Of a DNA stretch of 64,000 nt, positions 63,019 to 64,000 are shown in pieces. The stretch spans positions 372,430 to 436,429 of the forward strand of contig NZ_LMOG01000005.1 of assembly GCF_001423495.1 (NCBI RefSeq), given 5' to 3'. Source of the stretch: Xanthomonas sp. Leaf131 (GTDB taxonomy: Bacteria > Pseudomonadota > Gammaproteobacteria > Xanthomonadales > Xanthomonadaceae). The notes below the pieces were generated by a model. That model searched no databases. It was not told the DNA's origin and saw only the letters and a list, made by a program, of their open reading frames with translations. Within the stretch, counting starts at the first letter, position 1; each line of letters starts with the position of its first letter. Position numbers and translations under genes: made by a program.

Positions 63019-64000
63019 TCACGCCGGATAGATCGCGCCCAACAACCGCGGCCCCGCCGCTCCGGTCACCGACGGCAGATTGGCCGCCCGCCCGGCCAGT
63101 AGCTCGGCCGCTAGCCACGCAAACCCCATCGCCTCCAGATAGTCCGGGTCCAGCCCATGCCGCGCGCTGGATTCCACCACCGCGTTCGGCAACCGCGCCG
63201 CCAATCGCGCCATCAGCACCGGATTACGCACCCCGCCACCGCACACCAGCACCCGGCGGGTGTCGGGCTGCAGCCGCAACAACGCATCGGCCACGCTGGC
63301 CGCAGTGAGTTCGAGCAGCGTGGCCTGCACATCGGCCGCAGACAGCGCCGCGCTCCCCAATGACTGCATTGCCCGCATTGCCCAGGCCAAGTGGAATTGC
63401 TCGCGTCCGGTGCTCTTGGGCGGCGCCAATGCAAACCACGGGTCGGCCAATAACGCCTGCAGCAACGCCGTATCGACCTTGCCGCTGGCGGCAAACGCAC
63501 CCTCGGCATCGAACGGCGTGCCGTGCTGCTGTTGGCACCAGCTATCCAGCAAGGCATTGGCCGGGCCGGTATCGAAACCCAGCACCGCACCATCGCGCGG
63601 AATCAGCGTCAGGTTGCCGATACCGCCCAGATTGAGCACCGCGCGATCTTCATCGCCCGCGCCCAGCATGGCCAGATGAAAGGCCGGCATCAGCGGCGCG
63701 CCCTGGCCACCGGCGGCCACATCGCGGCGGCGGAAATCGGCCGCCGTGGTGATGCCGGTGTGCTCGGCAATCCGGCTGGCGTCGCCGATCTGCCAGGTGA
63801 AGGCCGGGTCGGCCTTGGGTCGGTGGCGAATGGTCTGCCCGTGCGAGCCGATCGCGCGAATGCGCCCACGCGCAATACCGCTCTCGCGGATCAATTGATT
63901 GGCAGCGGCTGCAAATGCCAGCCCCACCTGCGCATCCAACTGTCCGAGTGCATCGATGGCGATCACTTCGGCACCCTGGCCCAGCATCACCAAGGTCTCG
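63019..64000 (-). CDS. anmK: Anhydro-N-acetylmuramic acid kinase, 5' end beyond the window
   Basis: At least 327 residues. It has HGQTIRHRP, an ATP-grasp-like/actin-fold [31 protein letters not shown], and the C-terminal [13 protein letters not shown]. AnmK phosphorylates and hydrolyses anhMurNAc to MurNAc-6-P in cell-wall recycling. Full proteins are about 370-390 residues, so about 50 N-terminal residues lie outside the window. With ampG nearby this forms a recycling locus. Confidence 0.93.
   Translation of the reverse strand, partial: ETLVMLGQGAEVIAIDALGQLDAQVGLAFAAAANQLIRESGIARGRIRAIGSHGQTIRHRPKADPAFTWQIGDASRIAEHTGITTAADFRRRDVAAGGQGAPLMPAFHLAMLGAGDEDRAVLNLGGIGNLTLIPRDGAVLGFDTGPANALLDSWCQQQHGTPFDAEGAFAASGKVDTALLQALLADPWFALAPPKSTGREQFHLAWAMRAMQSLGSAALSAADVQATLLELTAASVADALLRLQPDTRRVLVCGGGVRNPVLMARLAARLPNAVVESSARHGLDPDYLEAMGFAWLAAELLAGRAANLPSVTGAAGPRLLGAIYPA

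Overview
The window looks like a chromosomal segment from a Xanthomonas species (Gammaproteobacteria, Xanthomonadaceae). It is GC-rich, with dense genes and long shadow ORFs on both strands. It has a DesT/DesC/DesB-type desaturase operon, a coaBC-dut-algC block, parAB, a pyrE/crc-like pair, and families of hairpin-forming intergenic repeats. The genus is inferred from gene content and protein style; no database search was possible. No rRNA, tRNA, CRISPR array, integrated prophage or intact insertion sequence was recognised.

Layout. 1-430: duplicated intergenic repeats. 431-6761 (all minus): M17 aminopeptidase, HAD hydrolase, AI-2E-type permease, a DUF883/YqjE/YqjK-like membrane stress cluster and a Do-type periplasmic protease. 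7003-13728: histone-H1-like protein, lipoproteins, an OmpR-class two-component pair, a TIGR01777 epimerase and small conserved genes. 14120-16364 (plus): a compact operon of a tiny membrane protein, a DUF3182-like protein and an alpha/beta hydrolase. 17959-20907: divergent TetR regulator and ferredoxin-type reductase plus acyl desaturase. 20964-26706: EAL phosphodiesterase, an unlisted 58-residue gene, lipocalin, ComM, UbiK and PII. 27133-34529: GH84 glycosidase with two matching candidate operators, a beta-barrel protein, a PH-SHOCT protein, and divergent speE and speA. 35501-42018: the accessory part, a single-module NRPS overlapping a UDP-sugar glycosyltransferase gene and followed by a membrane O-acyltransferase. 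42046-44848: a TonB-dependent receptor with a thioredoxin-like gene overlapping its 3' end and an operator-like promoter. 45170-53676: SDR, SPOR protein, argS, radC, and coaBC-dut-algC. 53750-64000: a degenerate REP-associated transposase-like gene, a lipid/sugar modification cluster, parB-parA, pyrE, an exonuclease III/Crc homologue, ampG and the 3' part of anmK.

Most interesting points. (1) The NRPS-glycosyltransferase-acyltransferase cluster has an adenylation pocket that I read as DILQVGLIWK, a glycine-type code, with an N-terminal condensation domain and a C-terminal thioesterase. That suggests an N-acyl-glycine-like product that is then glycosylated and O-acylated. (2) Intergenic repeats of two subfamilies share one layout (GGGAC...GTCCC ends around a GCGGCATCCATGCCGC stem), occur together at three loci, and include exact tandem duplications and a chimera. 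(3) The TonB receptor promoter has two near-identical palindromes covering its -35 and -10. (4) A RAYT-like protein appears to have lost its HUH and tyrosine catalytic residues. (5) The catalytic Cys of CoaC appears to be Glu in CoaBC. (6) The Crc-like protein next to pyrE keeps all exonuclease III catalytic residues.
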